Position numbers and translations under genes: made by a program
In this document: piece by piece, positions 24,569 to 38,499 of the stretch
How the letters are laid out: every line of letters begins with the position of its first letter
Numbering within the stretch: the stretch's first letter is position 1
Assembly (NCBI RefSeq): GCF_003073045.1
Contig: NC_037591.1
Location: 24,957,319 to 25,021,318, forward strand
Direction: 5' to 3'
Length of the DNA: 64,000 nucleotides
From: Pomacea canaliculata
Taxonomy: Eukaryota; Mollusca; Gastropoda; Architaenioglossa; Ampullariidae
The notes under the pieces: model-generated
Told to the model about the DNA's origin: nothing
Database searches by the model: none
What the model saw: the letters and a program-made list of their open reading frames with translations, nothing else

Positions 24569-25041
24569 ATGAACAGACTGGTTGTGTTTCTGGCTCTGGT
24601 TGTATTTCTGGCTCTACGATTAAACGAAGCCAAAGCTTGTAAGTGTAGAAGATGTTGTTGAGAACTTCCCATCCTGTCCTGACTTCATGCTGGCACGCAA
24701 ACCTGAAATCTGGAACTAATCAGAAGTTGACATGGCGACCCAGAAATCGGCCTTTGCATGAAACAAATTTTACGCTTTCCTTGCTGTTTCCTAACACATG
24801 TTCCGACCCTCGAAATCTTGAAAAGTTTTCACTTTCTAGGGAAGCGCCACCCCCGTTTGATATGCAGAGAGCATGCTACAAAAGTCTTGGGTGGAAAAAA
24901 AGCTCTAAACAAACCTTGGTAAACTCCACTTGGATGGCACTTGACCGTCTGAAGCTCTGGGTTCTGCGACTGCGAAGGCAAGACTGCTGCCAATGCTCCA
25001 GGCACGAACAGCGCTGCCTGCTTTCCTTGCAGACGGTATAG
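24569..25041 (+). CDS. Candidate small basic secreted peptide (three exons)
   Basis: Exon 24569-24638 encodes an almost ideal signal peptide (MNRLVVFLALVVFLALRLNE, then AKA) and ends at a consensus donor (ctt/gtaagt, phase 1). A strong acceptor (tttcactttctag) opens 24840-24918, which continues in frame as KRHPRLICREHATKVLGG, then KKALNKP, to a donor gtaaac (phase 2). The acceptor ctccag at 24996-25001 opens 25002-25041, which gives WHEQRCLLSLQTV and a stop. The predicted product is about 62 residues with a short mature part of high positive charge and two cysteines, in the size range of antimicrobial or signalling peptides. No homologue is recognised. The first exon is well supported; exons 2-3 rest only on splice consensus and phase. 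Confidence 0.4.
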
Positions 25042-28000
25042 ATGATCCCGAAATTGCGTGAAGCTTATGTGAATATAGCTCGGTTGCACCTTCGATGAAG
25101 GGTGGAAGGAGACAAATATGGTGAAGGAAGAAAGAAAATCTGCGTGTTAAACTGGCAGCTGCAGCCGCCGCAACTTCAAGTCAATGTTTGCAACATGTGC
25201 CGTCATTGCCTGTCTTTGTTCTCACTCCTGTGAACATTCGTTTTAGCTTTTTAGTCCGTTGGAGGTCGAGAACTCGCAGACCACGAACAATGGATGATTG
25301 AACCTCAAAGTGTTAGTGAAGACCAACGACCGATCCATACACATCAACCGGCAAAACAAAGTTGTTGATGATGTCCAGGAAACCATCAAGATTGAACGTC
25401 CATGACAGAAAATGAAGAGGCATGCGATGATGACTTATCAACATCTGAAGCAGTGGTGAGAACAAGCTAGTGTTTATATATAAACATATATTGCTCTATA
25501 TGTGTATTACCGCCCGGGTGATTAGGTTACGGACTTTAAAACTGGCAGTTGTAACGAAGGATGTCGACAGGAATGTTCAGAGTTCAGTCCCTCTGGCCAC
25601 ACGCTGCGTGGGAGAGAAGAAAAGAGAACTCTGTGACTCTCACAATCACTTCTAACCGTGGTTACCTCTGAGTACCGAACTGCAGCCCACACCTCATGTA
25701 ACATGTAACAGATAACTTGCTTACTTCTTTGTGATGGAACGTGTGCAACACATCTGCTGCACGAAACAATAGTAGAAGACAGTCTTTAAAAGTAATGCTC
25801 ATATTCCCTGTGTTTTTTGTTTTTTTTTAAGGCCAACCTCGCTTACTCTCAACGCAATGGCTGGTCGGATTTTTGTTATCCCTTGATCTGCATGAGTATG
25901 TAGAGCTCTCTGTTTCTCTCTCTCTCTTACACACACATGCCAATTAGAAGTGTGTGTGTGTGTTTCTTGTGGGGGTGGGTGGAATTATCCAAGATGGTAA
26001 CGCACCGAAGTAAATGAGAAAAGTCAATACCTGAGACACGATGTCCTCTTCAATTCATCCTGGCTGTTCGGCCAGGCAGGTCCATAAAAAATAAATATCA
26101 CTTTGAAATCTGTAGCACATGACAGCCCAGGCTCCAATGACCGGCGGTAACAAAACTTGATCGCCACCAATACTGTGCTTCACTGACTACAATCAAGGGT
26201 CGTGACCTTCATTAAACAACTATGGAGTATTCAAAGTCTGCAGCTTATTTAACTGGCGTTTAGTTTCTTACTATGACAAAGTGCTTATGACCTTTTAATA
26301 AGACTCATTTTATTATTCGTTTATTATTTGTTTATTTATTTCAAGAACCTCCACATGACACTATACGTCAAAGAGCGCATCAGGGGAGGAAAGCTCGGAC
26401 TGCCGCGAGAAAGCAACTGCAAGAGTTGTGTTTCTTTATATGTAGACCACGCGCAGAGCAACATCATCTGCCGCAATGCATTATTCTACATGCCATGATT
26501 CTTCTACATATTACGTATATACAAGTGTATTACATATAGGTATCCTATGTAAATACAGACCACTTCTCGAACACAATGTATATTATGTATGAAAAACACG
26601 ATTGATGCCATAAACATGAGGTCAACATTTTTCCAGGTACATTACTATCCTGAACCAAAGATCGCAAGCAAGAGGAGACAGAACCGAGTCAATCCTCCTT
26701 CGTTTTCTGCACTGGTTACCATACATTTTTACTGGAGTCATAATATAAACATCCTCAATAAAGATGATACAAAATATCTTTCATCTTTAAGTTCATGGTC
26801 AATGGAATTCGATTGTTTCATACAGCATTTCACTCCTTTTCCAAGTAAGCATCATTTATTGTTATGTTATGTTTGCTGTCTGGGAAGTTCGGGATTGCAA
26901 AACGATCCGTGAGAATGAAATAAACAGGTAAATGGCCAGAAGTGAGTAGGTGCAAGTATGAACATTCTAGAGCTTTCTTTGATGTCTCTCTTTGTCCATT
27001 GAGAATCATATCTCTCATTATCACGAAGAGTTTTGTTTCTTTCACTATTTTTGTTCCATTCTGTCGATCCTCTCAACGCTCCCTCATTGAAGAATATCTA
27101 CTTCAAACGTGCTTTGAAGACAAGATTTTTCTGCTTTTCCCTAGCCTTGAAACTGAAAAGTGGCGTTCACATGAAATCACACTGGAAGGACAGCTGCAAT
27201 ATATTTTCAAATGATCTTCAAATACCCTCATTCACTGTGCACTAATTGGGCCTAACTTGTTAATAGTGTCAGATTTAGTGTTATTTGTTAACCTCTATTT
27301 GCTTTTCTGCTTCTTGTGTTGTTCCTCTTCGCCTCGTCGACATCCTGTCAACAATATTGTCAATGTATGTCGAGATGCTGTATTTCAAAGCTCAACCGTG
27401 TAGAAGACTTGAACATTCATAGATCATGACGTGGGTATTCTGATGATTATGGACACCTGGCTACCTGCCAGAGGGATGGTAAGTATATCGTTCCACCGAG
27501 GCCTGCTGGTTGTACCTTCCACTCGTTGCATGATGGTAGCATTGCGTTTGTTGTATTTGTTGTTTGTTGGCACAGTGACTCCTGCCAGCCTCTTTCATTC
27601 TTGTACAAATGGGTTCTATTTTTGTTATTGTTGTTGTTATTGTAAAGCGCTGAGTCATTAGGAGCGTCACTCTATAAATAATCCTTCTATAGCACTTTCC
27701 TGAAAACATTAATAAAGATGTTTTGTATTGTACAATCATCCAATATCTGCCATAACCAAACATTCAATTTTTTCATTGATTTTTTTATGTTCTGCCACTT
27801 GAGACATCCATGTCTACGCCTATCAAGCGGGAGTGAAATTCAATTTTGTCCCCTCTCCCCTAAAATTTAAAAAAAAACAAGTTTGGAGGTTTGCACTTTG
27901 TTCCACAAGATAATGGCCACATGCTTTTAAGTACAGTCGGTTTGTTGACCCGCAATCAAAAAGCCAAACCTCTCTGTTATGATCGGCAAGGCGCACGCGA

Positions 28001-28707
28001 AGTAGGGGAGTGTTGCAGGGAGCATCCCAGCATTCTACACCAATTTGACTACCAGCATGGCGGCAGTGGCGCCTCCTACGTTACACGGCAGACAAGAGAG
28101 ATAACTGTTGATGGATTCGGGCAGACAATCACACATCAGAGCATGGCTCCAGACACGATTGTGACTCAGGGGAGGTAACTGACAAGCGTTGCCCGACCGG
28201 CGGCAGAAGCGCGAATGATTTGGTTATCGGCAAAATGAAGACGAGCCGAATATTTTGGCAACATCGCCGCGCTCGTGACAGCCGACGGTGATGTGTTGGG
28301 AGCGCGAGGTGGCTTCTGCCACGTGGCTAAAGCATCCAAGCACATCATCAGGGGTTATAAGAATATCAAAGGAGCGAACTTTACGCGATTTATGGAGGCG
28401 ATGCATGCTGTCGGCGCGAGCAGAGAAAAAGTGGGTTCCTGTAAGTCTGCGAGGTCTCAAGGTTGTTTTTCTTCTTCTGCTTCTTCCTCTTAAATCCAGC
28501 GCTTAGTCTGTCCGACAGAGCCCTATGTATATTTTAGCAGCGTACTCCCCAACTCTTGCCCGTCCACAAAAGAGGGAAAGATATCCCCAGTGATTTTCCC
28601 ACCGTTTAAAATGCTGTTCTTGAAGTAATACTGTAGGGTAGGTTCTTGTGCACTGCCCCTAGAAATCTTTTCCCATAGTGTCACTTCCCTGCGAGGAAAG
28701 CGGCCAT
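25042..28707. other. Long intergenic stretch without a supported gene
   Basis: Open frames here are short and lack motifs. A (tc)n/(ca)n/(gt)n patch lies at 25905-25965. Around 27605-27690 the run of ttgttattg units followed by taaagcgctgagtcattagg resembles the 3' end of a LINE, but no protein part was found next to it. 28000-28500 is more GC-rich, with frames open on both strands but no recognised product. Confidence 0.4.
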
Positions 28708-28978
28708 ACAAGTTTATTTTTCCACCTTTTTTCTATGTCTATTCGCTTGTGTGCGAGGGGACTGGTGCGCTGAATGCATGTAAATGAGGACTGGGCACCG
28801 AACGTCTGGGTAACGAAAACGTACAACTTCTTCCCTTCCTCCATTGATGTTTCAGAAAGCGGTGGTCATTGGTATTAGTGCGAAAATTTTAAAGAATTTA
28901 ACAAAAACAAGTTTATTTTTCCACCTTTTTTCTATGTCTATTCGCTTGTGTGAGAGGGGACTGGTGCGCTGAATGCAT
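28708..28978 (+). repeat. 72-bp direct repeat pair, one mismatch
   Basis: 28708-28779 and 28907-28978 are identical except for one base (c at 28754, a at 28953) and are spaced by exactly 199 bases. The unit begins acaagtttatttttccacc and ends ggtgcgctgaatgcat. It matches nothing else I noticed in the window. A recent local duplication or an assembly overlap artefact would both explain it. Confidence 0.9.
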
Positions 28979-31900
28979 TTGTTTAATTGTACTAAAATTT
29001 TGGGTGGAAATAAAATTTATTTTAAAGAGACGATGTCACAGCTTTAAATTTAAATTCTAAAATAACTGATAAATAAATAATTGGAGAGATTCAGTTCGTA
29101 GGCGTTTGCTTACCAGTCTGAGTATTCGTAGCAAAGACAGCTCGTGATATTATTTCAGTAAGTGATTCCGACTTAGAGACCGAAATTTTAACAGGATGGA
29201 AAAGAATGGTTCGACACCAGGGAGGTAAGGAACACACTCGGTGCCGACTACCCTAGTGATCATTCTTCGCCAATTGCATCCATCTGACCCGACAAGGACC
29301 CTCACCCTGCCCCCTCTACGGGATGGAATCCATTCTTTCCTGCAATACATTGAAAGTTCGGCCTTTTCCCGAGCTAACTCTTCAATACAAATGTCTCTGT
29401 CGTAACACTCCATACCTTCATCTCTAATTACTTCAGGCAATAGAATCTGGCTTACTTAACACAGCAACAGTAATTGTGTTCGATCGGTATCTTCTGCAAT
29501 TTGGAGAGCTGGACTATCAAAAAGGCACTTGATGCCATCAGGACCCTTTCAGAAAATCTTGTACTAAAGCCCCTCTGTATCCTGCCCTATGGAAGACTCT
29601 AGTGCAACGAGGCACATAATGTCCTACGATGCCGCAATGAACTTTTCTCAACTTTTCAGTTCAGACATTTACAGAAAGAACTTAAGTCTCTTTTCTCAAT
29701 AAATTTGAAGAACAAGTCATGTCCCTTAAATGTTAAACAAAAATCAAGTGGGTTAAAGAGTCCACCCTGTTCAAATCTGAGTTGCATTCATCAGGAGTAC
29801 ACGTGGTGGACACGTAAAGATCACTAACCACGTCGTGCTGACGTAGGTGTGCCCTGGGTGAACAGATGACTAGGCAGCGGCCTGCTGTAATTGGTCCGTA
29901 ATGGGTACTCGCGGGCGTGCGTCTGACTGTGGTGGGAGACTGATTATCGAAGCGAGGGTAATGATGGATACTTGTGTTTGCTTTCAGATTTTGTTCAGTG
30001 CGGGACCTTGTGCCGCCATGCCAGTGATTGGGACGGGGGAAGGGGGAGCCCGCAGAAAGATGTCATGGGGAGATGATAAAGAGGATATCTAAACGAGACT
30101 GACTTTACTAATTTTTTTCTTGCCTCTCCCTCTCTTGTACTATGATATATATATACTTTATGAAATACGCGCCAAATATGGTGCGAGACTAAATGTGCTA
30201 ATAATGCAATTGTATCTACCCGTCTGAATGGCTGGCTGGCTGGCTGGTTGGTGGTCTGTCCAATGGTCGGGAAAAAAGTAGTGTTTCTGTTGACAATCTT
30301 GGTGTAGGTAGTAGAGACACGAAAAACACCGAGGTATGTCACAAGAATGATACTGTATTTACTGTACGTGGAAGAACCAGTTCAGAATGTATTTCTTTTG
30401 AAAAAAAATTGTCATTTGCAAGAAATTTTGCATGACTTGTTGAAACCAGAAGTAGAAAAGAAATCATCTACATGTTTATTGATACAATATTTCTCTTGTA
30501 TTAAACATGTAGACTGTTTATATTACTGCTAATTACTTTGAATTGTGTCTTTGAATATCTTACCCTTTCACCAGCATTTTTAAACTATTTTATTACATAA
30601 AAATGAGATCTTGTATAGATGTTTCAAATTTTAAGAATTCTATGATTTTTTAATGTGGCCATATGAGTTACGTTTCGAAGTTATAAATAAATTCGTTAAC
30701 TTCAATCACTATAAATTTACCATTTTACCAATAAACTTCTTTTTCCCTGAAGATATTTTGTCCGTAACAGCAAATCAGCTAATGAATAAACAATAAAACA
30801 GTAAATCTAGGAGCAGACACACGCATTAGGCTTTTAATCAACTACAGCGGCCGGATGCCTAATTAGGCGTTTTACTTATGCTGGTTCTCTGCAGAAAAAT
30901 CCTGCCTGAAAACATCTTGGATGTTAAGATCTCTTGAAGTTGCTTTTAACTACGTGAACCCGCCTTCTTGTCATCGTAAATGCCATTTTGAAGAGGTTTC
31001 CAACAAACAGTGCAGGATATATGGTGCTTGCAAATCGAGGAATGGCTTGAAAAAACCGCGGACTCCAGTACCCCAGCAGACACGATGTGGACCACGGTAC
31101 CATAGCTAAAAATCTTCAACGAAGACCGAAGAACGATTCGGCAGATAAAGATGCCCGTCATCATCCAAGACGAAGGAGCGATTCAGCACTAAGAGAACCT
31201 AAAGATGATTGCTTCTTGTGCCAGGAGCCAGCAGACTGCTTCCTTGCATGCACTTCCGCTACTTCAGGTCTCTGCCTCTGTTGAACTCGAGAAACTTTTG
31301 GAATATCTGGTCTGTTTCTCAGATGTAAACAATTCAATACCTGTGCCACTTCAGATCTTGTAAACATTGTTCCTATCAGGGAATAATAGTGGTCGTCCTA
31401 TATATTTTCATGGCCCGCTGCCGTTTCCTTGCCAGGAGGTTGTGGAGAATCTTACAGGCAATTACACACGACGAGGAATCAGCAGGAGCACTGGAAATAA
31501 TTTGCCTTGTACTCAAACACTTTGAATCTGTTGAAACCTATCATTTCTAGTTTTGTTCTTTTTACACAACCTTCTTTCTCTCCCTTCCTCCTATCTCTAA
31601 TCAGCTGCTGTCCTCGGGACTGAACCACAGACATCATGGCTAGCTACAATACTTTCATAGTAGTTCTAGTTGAAGTTCTTGACCGCACTTACGTGCACGA
31701 ACATGTAACTTTAACATGATATAATCTACGTGTTAAAGTATATGAGAAATTATTGCATAATCATAAAGATTTACATCTACAGTAACATAAATGAACCTTT
31801 AGATCGTGTGCAAGAAGGGTTAAATTGTTTGGTCTGTCTCATGTTTTCCATAAAGCACGCAGTCAAAGACTACAATATCATAGCACGTGTTACCCAACAG

Positions 31901-34900
31901 CCCTCCATTACCTCGCTTTAACTCCGTATCAAGTCACGTGACTCCGTGATGTCGCGGGGGCCACGGCAATCGCTTTTCCCCCGGGACACATTTTTACCGC
32001 GCAGGTAGACGCCCAGGCGCGCCAACCGTCCCCAGCCTGCAGGAAGCGCTCCTCCCGCAGGTCCGATGAAATTTTAGGTCCCCACGATTTATTATCGGAA
32101 ACGCCGACCGCTTACAAATTGTTCTGCACTTGATATCTTTTCGCAAATACTTGATTTCTACTGGCTGTAATACTTTTTGGTTGCTTGGTTGCTTGGTTGT
32201 TTTATGTGGAAGTCAGTCTGAACTTTGGCCGGTAGAGCTTCTTTCAGGCAGAACTGAAAAGGGATGCTATCGAACACGAGACAGATAATGGTGATTACGG
32301 TGTGTGCCTGGGACTGGTTTATGCAGTTCGTCCAACGAGATTTTAATGCGGTGTCCCTCCCACACTCTAACCTACTCTCCCCTTCCCTTTTTTTTTTATT
32401 TCCCTCTCCTTCATCTTCCTGCGAGTGTGTTTTCGATGACGATGAAAAGTAGACAACTAAACACAGAAAAATGGTTGTTCTGTAGTGGAGGTGTAGGAAA
32501 GTGTTTTGTTGTTAAAATAGTTTTTTGTTTTGTTTTATTTCCTCGTTTGTTTGTGTACTTATGTGCTCTGTATCGGATAAATACTTACCGAAAATAGCGT
32601 ACATGAAACGACGATCGTCGAGGGAGCAGTTTAACAAAGGCCTTCAGAGCCGAAACAAGAGGGCTGGCTACTTACATGTCTGCCTAGACACTATTAGGCT
32701 TGATGGACGTGGGAGGGGTCGTATCAGTCTTGAATCACCTTCTTGCGGGATCTCAATTGTCTGGAGCGTGTGCGCGCTGTGTTTTATCTTGCTAGCTGGG
32801 TCTGTGGCTCTCCCGACAGGAAGTCTGCTCCCAGACTCAGTGACTCGTTGTTTTCTTTTAGTATCCTTATCCTTCCCCATTTTACTTTCCACAACTTGAT
32901 TTTGTTCTCTCCTTTTTTTCATTTTATGGATTTATCATTAGAAAAAGATGACCAGTGTTATTACTGTAGCGATTACATGTTTAATGTTATGAAGAAAAGA
33001 AAGAAGAAAGAAAACATAAAAGTAGCTAGCTTGTGAATGTTCTTGCAAAAGTAAAGATGTTGTAGTAGTGGTGTGGGAATGTCATTAATTATAGCCAAAC
33101 CCTGTCATCTCAGGGCTGTTATGGGAGACAAAAGCTTCCAGAATGGAGATGTGACCTGCCGGAGAACATACCGGTTTTATTGCCAAAGTCCCGGGGGCTG
33201 TAAAGACACACAGTCTAGACATGAAAGTTAATGAACGCTACCAAATTTCCTCCTCTCGCTGTGTCTGCCTGCCTGAATGAACAAGTCTGTGTGTGTGTGG
33301 AGAGAGAGTGTGTGTGTGTCCCATCTGACCAATAATGCAACACGAGGACGCCATCGTGGAGAAGGAAACAACTCCAGCTAGTGCCACCGTGGCGACTGAA
33401 AGTCGTCTCCCCTTAGGGGCAGGCTTTGCTGGCATTAATCACAGGAATTAATCGCCTTCCTCATTGGCTGCAGAAGTGTGGGGCATAGTTCTTTCTTCCA
33501 GCGTCTTTCCATTCTCTCTACAACGTATCCCACTAGAATTTTCTCCGACTTTAAAATTTTCTACTCCCACCCTCCATATTTAAATTTATGGATAAATAAG
33601 TAAGTTGTTAAAAGTTTTCAAAGAAAAGGAATTAGAAAAAAATGTTTGACAGAGAGGGAATAAAGTTGAGTCCGGATAGAAGCAGGGAAAGACTGAAGAA
33701 TGAACAGAAATATTACATAGCCTACCCTAGCCTTACCGTCCTCCAGCAGTTCTCCGAGAAAAAAAAAAAAACAATCGATGATTAAACTCTCTCTCTCTCC
33801 AGTTTTGTCTGTCTGTCTGCATACTCGTCTGCCTGTGACTCGCCGTTATTTATTCATTCACCAGTGCAAGAGAAGATGAGCAAATGGAGTTGGAAAGATC
33901 ACGTAAGCTCATGGGACGTTTGCAATGCGAGTTGGGGGACATAGCGGGTGACCATCGCTGCTGTAATGAAAGGCGAATCAGTGTTAACACGTCCTTCCCT
34001 CCCGCCCCACCTCCCAGCACGCGCACACGCGCCCGTGACAGCAGGCTGCGTGTCGCCTGCACACACAGTCAGGCGGTCTAGACGCGGAACTAATTATCGT
34101 CGCTAATTATTGAAATTAATCCGCTCCCGCCCTGATGATAGATTTTCCAGTCCACCAGGATGGCGTCAGTTGGCACCGGACGTCTCCTACTGGCCTCGGA
34201 CAGAAGGGTCACGTGACGGGCGAGGCCCTCCAGGGGAGGTCAAAGTCATCAGTAAACGTACACCCATTGCCAAACCCCCCATCTCCCCCTCCCATACCCT
34301 GCGAGGGTGGAAGGTTTGAGAGAAAGGGTTCGATTGTCGATGGCTGGCCACCCGCGCAGTATCTTTCTTACACGTTTCACGCGCTGGGTTCAGAATCAAG
34401 GGACTTTCTCTTTCTCTCTCTTTCGGTGGAGGGGAGGGTGGTGTTGCTGATGGAAGGGAGAGAAGGTCAAGATGGGATAGGTGAAATGAGCTGTATGTTC
34501 AACATTAACGAACTAACGTTTCCTAGTAAATTAAACACTTTCTACAACCACACACACAGAGGGTGCGACTACACGTTAGAAAAACGGTCTGCTCAAGAAA
34601 AAGTTATTATAGTGTTTGATATGTGATAACAGATGACTAATTTGAAGTCAAAGACAATAACTGCACCCACAGATGAAAGTTTGTTTCTTATACTTCAAGC
34701 AGGTCTGTGTTGTATATAAACCTCCCAAGCAAACATGCGCGCGTGTGCTTGTGTGTGTATGTTTTTTCTCTCTTTTGTTCTGTTGCTTCCTTTCTTTGCT
34801 TCCATCCTTTCACCAACAATAACACTTATTATGAATTGTTTACATTTATATGGAATTACTCGTAAACTACAATAAAAAGTACCATTTTCACGATCGACCT

Positions 34901-37900
34901 CACCTGAATTAAACTCATCTTCTTTGCAATGCACATTTGTGCCTACTGTTGCTGGTCTTGAAGGGGATGATTTAAGGATTGCAAAATTTTCCCTTTTCTC
35001 CTAGTTCATGGAAACATGCACCGTCCCTTTCCTTGACCTGTGATACTCCCACGTCCACCGTCCTTCTAACTTTGAAATTCATGCGCGTGAGTGTGCAATC
35101 TATGGGGAAGGTCGAAACCACTGGTAAACAGCCGCTAACAAAACAAAAACGATTCGTGTGTAGTTAATGGTATTAATGCTAAGATGAGAAAGGACAAAAC
35201 AAAAACGTTTTCTGGGAAAAACCATTTACAAGTCGGCAAGTGGCTGTAAATACATTTCGTAACTACAGGATTACATTTTTTGTAGTCTGGCGACAGGATG
35301 CTCAGAACCCTCGATCCCACTTTGTCTTCGTGGGAAAAAGGCAGAGAAAAAGTTAAAATAAAAAATTGAATACATTCTACTTGATTTCAGACAGATGTCA
35401 AGTGTTGCAGTTTTACTCTCCCGCTTCATACCGCGCGGCCTTGATTCAAATCTAATATTCAGTCCGATCCAACATTTTGTCCGTCGACGCCAGCTTAGAC
35501 TCCCGTAATCAGCGGATGTCGCGTCGCGCGGCGCTAAACCTGGTTTGGAATCTTATTAGTGTCTGAGACCGCAGACTGTAGCAAATTCTTTCGTACTCCA
35601 GATACAGACCAGGGAGGGCGCCGGAAGAATAGAGTTAACGGGAAAAGTTTGATTTCGATGGCGACGCATGGGAGTGGGATCGAGCAGATGGAGGAAGGGG
35701 GTGGGGTTAGGAAGAATGGAATTAGTACTAGAAAGTTAGGCTGGGCGCCATGACAAAGTCTCATGAAGAGAGTCAAGAAAAAACTGTTGGTGGAGCACAG
35801 ACCGGAACGCGATATCCACAGACAGCGGGAAACCAGACAAAGCTCTATCATTTACTGTCTGTGAGCTGACATCTGCGGGTGAGGAACCAGAAGCTTAGCT
35901 TATAGGGCTGTCAGTAGACTATATACTAAGACACTGCGATACAGAGATCATGACCATTCAACACACTACAACACAGAGGCAGAAACACATCACAGCAGAC
36001 CTCTAAGAGAGAAAGTCTGAAACTTTACTTCAGATTCATTAATTAATCATTATGCTGCTGATTTAAAAGTCTTTGAGACGTGGCACAAGTCGTCCAGAGA
36101 GCCATTTCCCTAAGCAAACACTCTCCACATAAAAGCAACAGACATTTATTCTAAAAGACTGTTAGTTTAACAGCCTTATTATGTGCAGCTAAGAAGACTG
36201 TTTTATCTTCAAACAGGAACCTCGATTCAGCTGCGATGATCAGCCATCTTGCAGGTATACGTGCAAGTGCGCATGTAGTGTAGCTCTACGCGAGCAGTGC
36301 TCACTGTCATGCTCGCCCACCTGGAGCCTGAGGCCAGACGGACACCAAGCCTGTTTGTTTCTTGAGGGGAAAAAACGTGGGGCAGAATGTGAGAACAGTT
36401 CCGGATGAAGACCATGGTACCAAAGTAACTCGTTGGGCAACATTTTGATTATAATTTTACCCATAATTTTCTACAGAAAACACAAAAGTAGTAGAGAATT
36501 TTCCAAGAAAATTATGGTCTGAACTTTAGTTTTGTTTCTTTTCTCATTCATTGGGGTGTGGCGGTCGGGTGGATCTTGTAGTATTAAACATCTAATATCC
36601 TAAGAGAGAGTTTCATTTTTAATCCTGAATGATGTTTACCGTAGCACGAGCTACCAATAGCCTGCGATCTGCAGATGAAATGAAATATTTATATTTACCT
36701 ACAATAACTGCATATCACTGACTCACAAAAGCAAACGCACGTCTTTAAATTCTTCTTGGACTGTGCATGAACACCAAGAAGTCCACCGTGCAAGGTCCAA
36801 CATGGCATAACAGGATGAAGCCGAATGATCTATAGTTACAAGTAAAATATGAAAAGAAAGTGATTTCATGATTCCATACGTGTGCGTGCGCGTGCGCGCG
36901 CGCTTGCATAAATGCGTGCGCATCCGTGTGCCTAACGTTATGGGGGAGTCCAATCTTTGCCGTTTTTTTTTTTTCTTTCCCTCCCTCCCACTTCATTCAG
37001 ATCCATTCAGTGTGAGCGACCAGTCCAATGTATCTCCGTTCAGGCGGCCGACGGGAGATCTCTATCACTAAGCGGACGTAGACATTGAGGGGCACTAACA
37101 CAGACATTGACTGTCTCTATCCTTCCGCCCCTACGAAAGTGCGGCGTCGTTTTGGCGCGAAAAGGAGCGTTCTGTTCTCGAAGGTTTCCTTTTCTCACTT
37201 ACGGCCCAGACAGGGAGGACCAGTCTTGGGCAGCAGCCACAGATGAGAAAACGATACGGATATTGTGGGTCATACCTGGGGAATGCCGCTCCGTTAATAT
37301 TCCGTTGTCTGACGGCCGGCGGGTCTCTGTGCCTGCTGTGAGGATGCAGTCCTTCCGACTGTAACTCATGACTCACTCAATCCTGGGCGCGCGGACGCGA
37401 GTGCTCACGCGCAAAATGCAGACAAACACGTAAAGAAGCTCTCGACCGAACTTTGCAAAGAGTTGGAGATGTTGTCGTCGAAGTTAGCTGGGCAGACTAT
37501 GCGATTGCTTTTTGCTTGCAACAGCAAAGATTTACAGAAAAAATGCAGTCAAGGACGTGGGTATTGAGAACAGAAGTTAGTAAATGTTCAGTGGGATGTT
37601 GAGAACAAATAACATCTACATGCAGAGGGTGGGGCGTTGGGAAAGGGAAGGAGAGAAACCTGAGGTCCTCTTCCTCCTTCCATGCCACAGATGCACTAGG
37701 GTAGGGTTCATCAAGGGTCCGCAGACCTTTATATGCTGACTGGATAGTGACCCTATGACTATCTGTCCTTTCTAGCGTGGGAAAAAAAGCTTCCGGTTTA
37801 GGAATATTTATTATTTGGTCTCGGCACCTATACACGTTTGTGGTCAATGGCTAGATTGGACAAGTCTGCTACAGCCATAGCAACAGGTTTACTACGAAGT

Positions 37901-37914
37901 ACACAGTCTGTACA
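28979..37914. other. Long intergenic stretch, no gene supported
   Basis: About 9 kb. The minus frame 29150-29440 (96 codons) and plus frame 34135-34626 (163 codons) are the longest, and neither shows a domain, signal peptide or spliced extension I can defend. Simple runs: ggct repeats at 30230-30250, GT/GA near 33285-33320, alternating CG/TG at 36880-36912 (Z-DNA prone). GTCTAGAC palindromes occur at 33213-33220 and 34076-34083 with no gene nearby. Confidence 0.4.
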
Positions 37915-38402
37915 AGCCCCTTCGTAGTACCCATCCTGAGTTACGGATGTGAAATGTGGACTCTTCAAATACAGAGAGCAGAATCGAGGCATTCGAGAAT
38001 AAGTGCCTGTGAAAGCTGCTGATATTTCACTGGGATTATAAAACCAATGCCTTTGCATGAAGCACAGTCGCCACACTCGTATGACACCGGAACTGTGACA
38101 GTCAAGCGACGCAAACTGGTCTGGTTTGGCCATGTGACCCGGACGACACTTTATCGAGAACTGTCCTTCCTAGTCACATGGAGAGAGGTCGACGCCAGGC
38201 TGGTCAGAAGAAGAACCGGCTTACACACGTGAAGGAGTGTTCTTCTGAGAAGGGAGGCCCGATAGACCCTACTTTCGGCCCGTATATCGTCACAAAGTTC
38301 CGTGCAGGACCTCTTTACCATGGAGACAGGTCTGAGTGGCGGGCCTTGTCATCTGTCACGTCTCTCCTCTCCCCCAACGACCTGTACCAGTCAAGGAAGA
38401 AA
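37915..38402 (+). mobile_element. LINE ORF2 C-terminal remnant
   Basis: Plus-strand translation in shifting frames gives ILSYGCEMWTL, then VKRRKLVWFGHVTRTTL at about 38102, then GDRSEWRALSSVTSLLSPND at about 38322. The order YGCExWTL ... KRRKLxWFGHVTR ... DRxEWRxLS is the conserved C-terminal block of endonuclease-reverse transcriptase LINEs. Frame breaks between the blocks show it is dead. The RT core upstream is not present. Confidence 0.87.
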
Positions 38403-38499
38403 TCAATTAATGAAATCAGCCATTGACGACAACATAAGCGTTGTGTCGTCCTCGTTAATACCATCTTTCCAGCTTTCATTGTAACATACTTGTGTTTCT

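Noticed and set aside
25500-25620. Possible tRNA-derived SINE on the plus strand (gagttcagtccctctgg)
   Set aside because: Box B match is weak and there is no family member or target duplication.
27605-27690. LINE 3' end (taaagcgctgag with ttgttattg repeats)
   Set aside because: Suggestive of a LINE tail, but no coding part, poly-unit tail or target duplication was found, so it is not annotated as an element.
29150-29440. 96-codon minus frame as a gene
   Set aside because: No recognisable domain, signal peptide, splice extension or repeat of the frame elsewhere.
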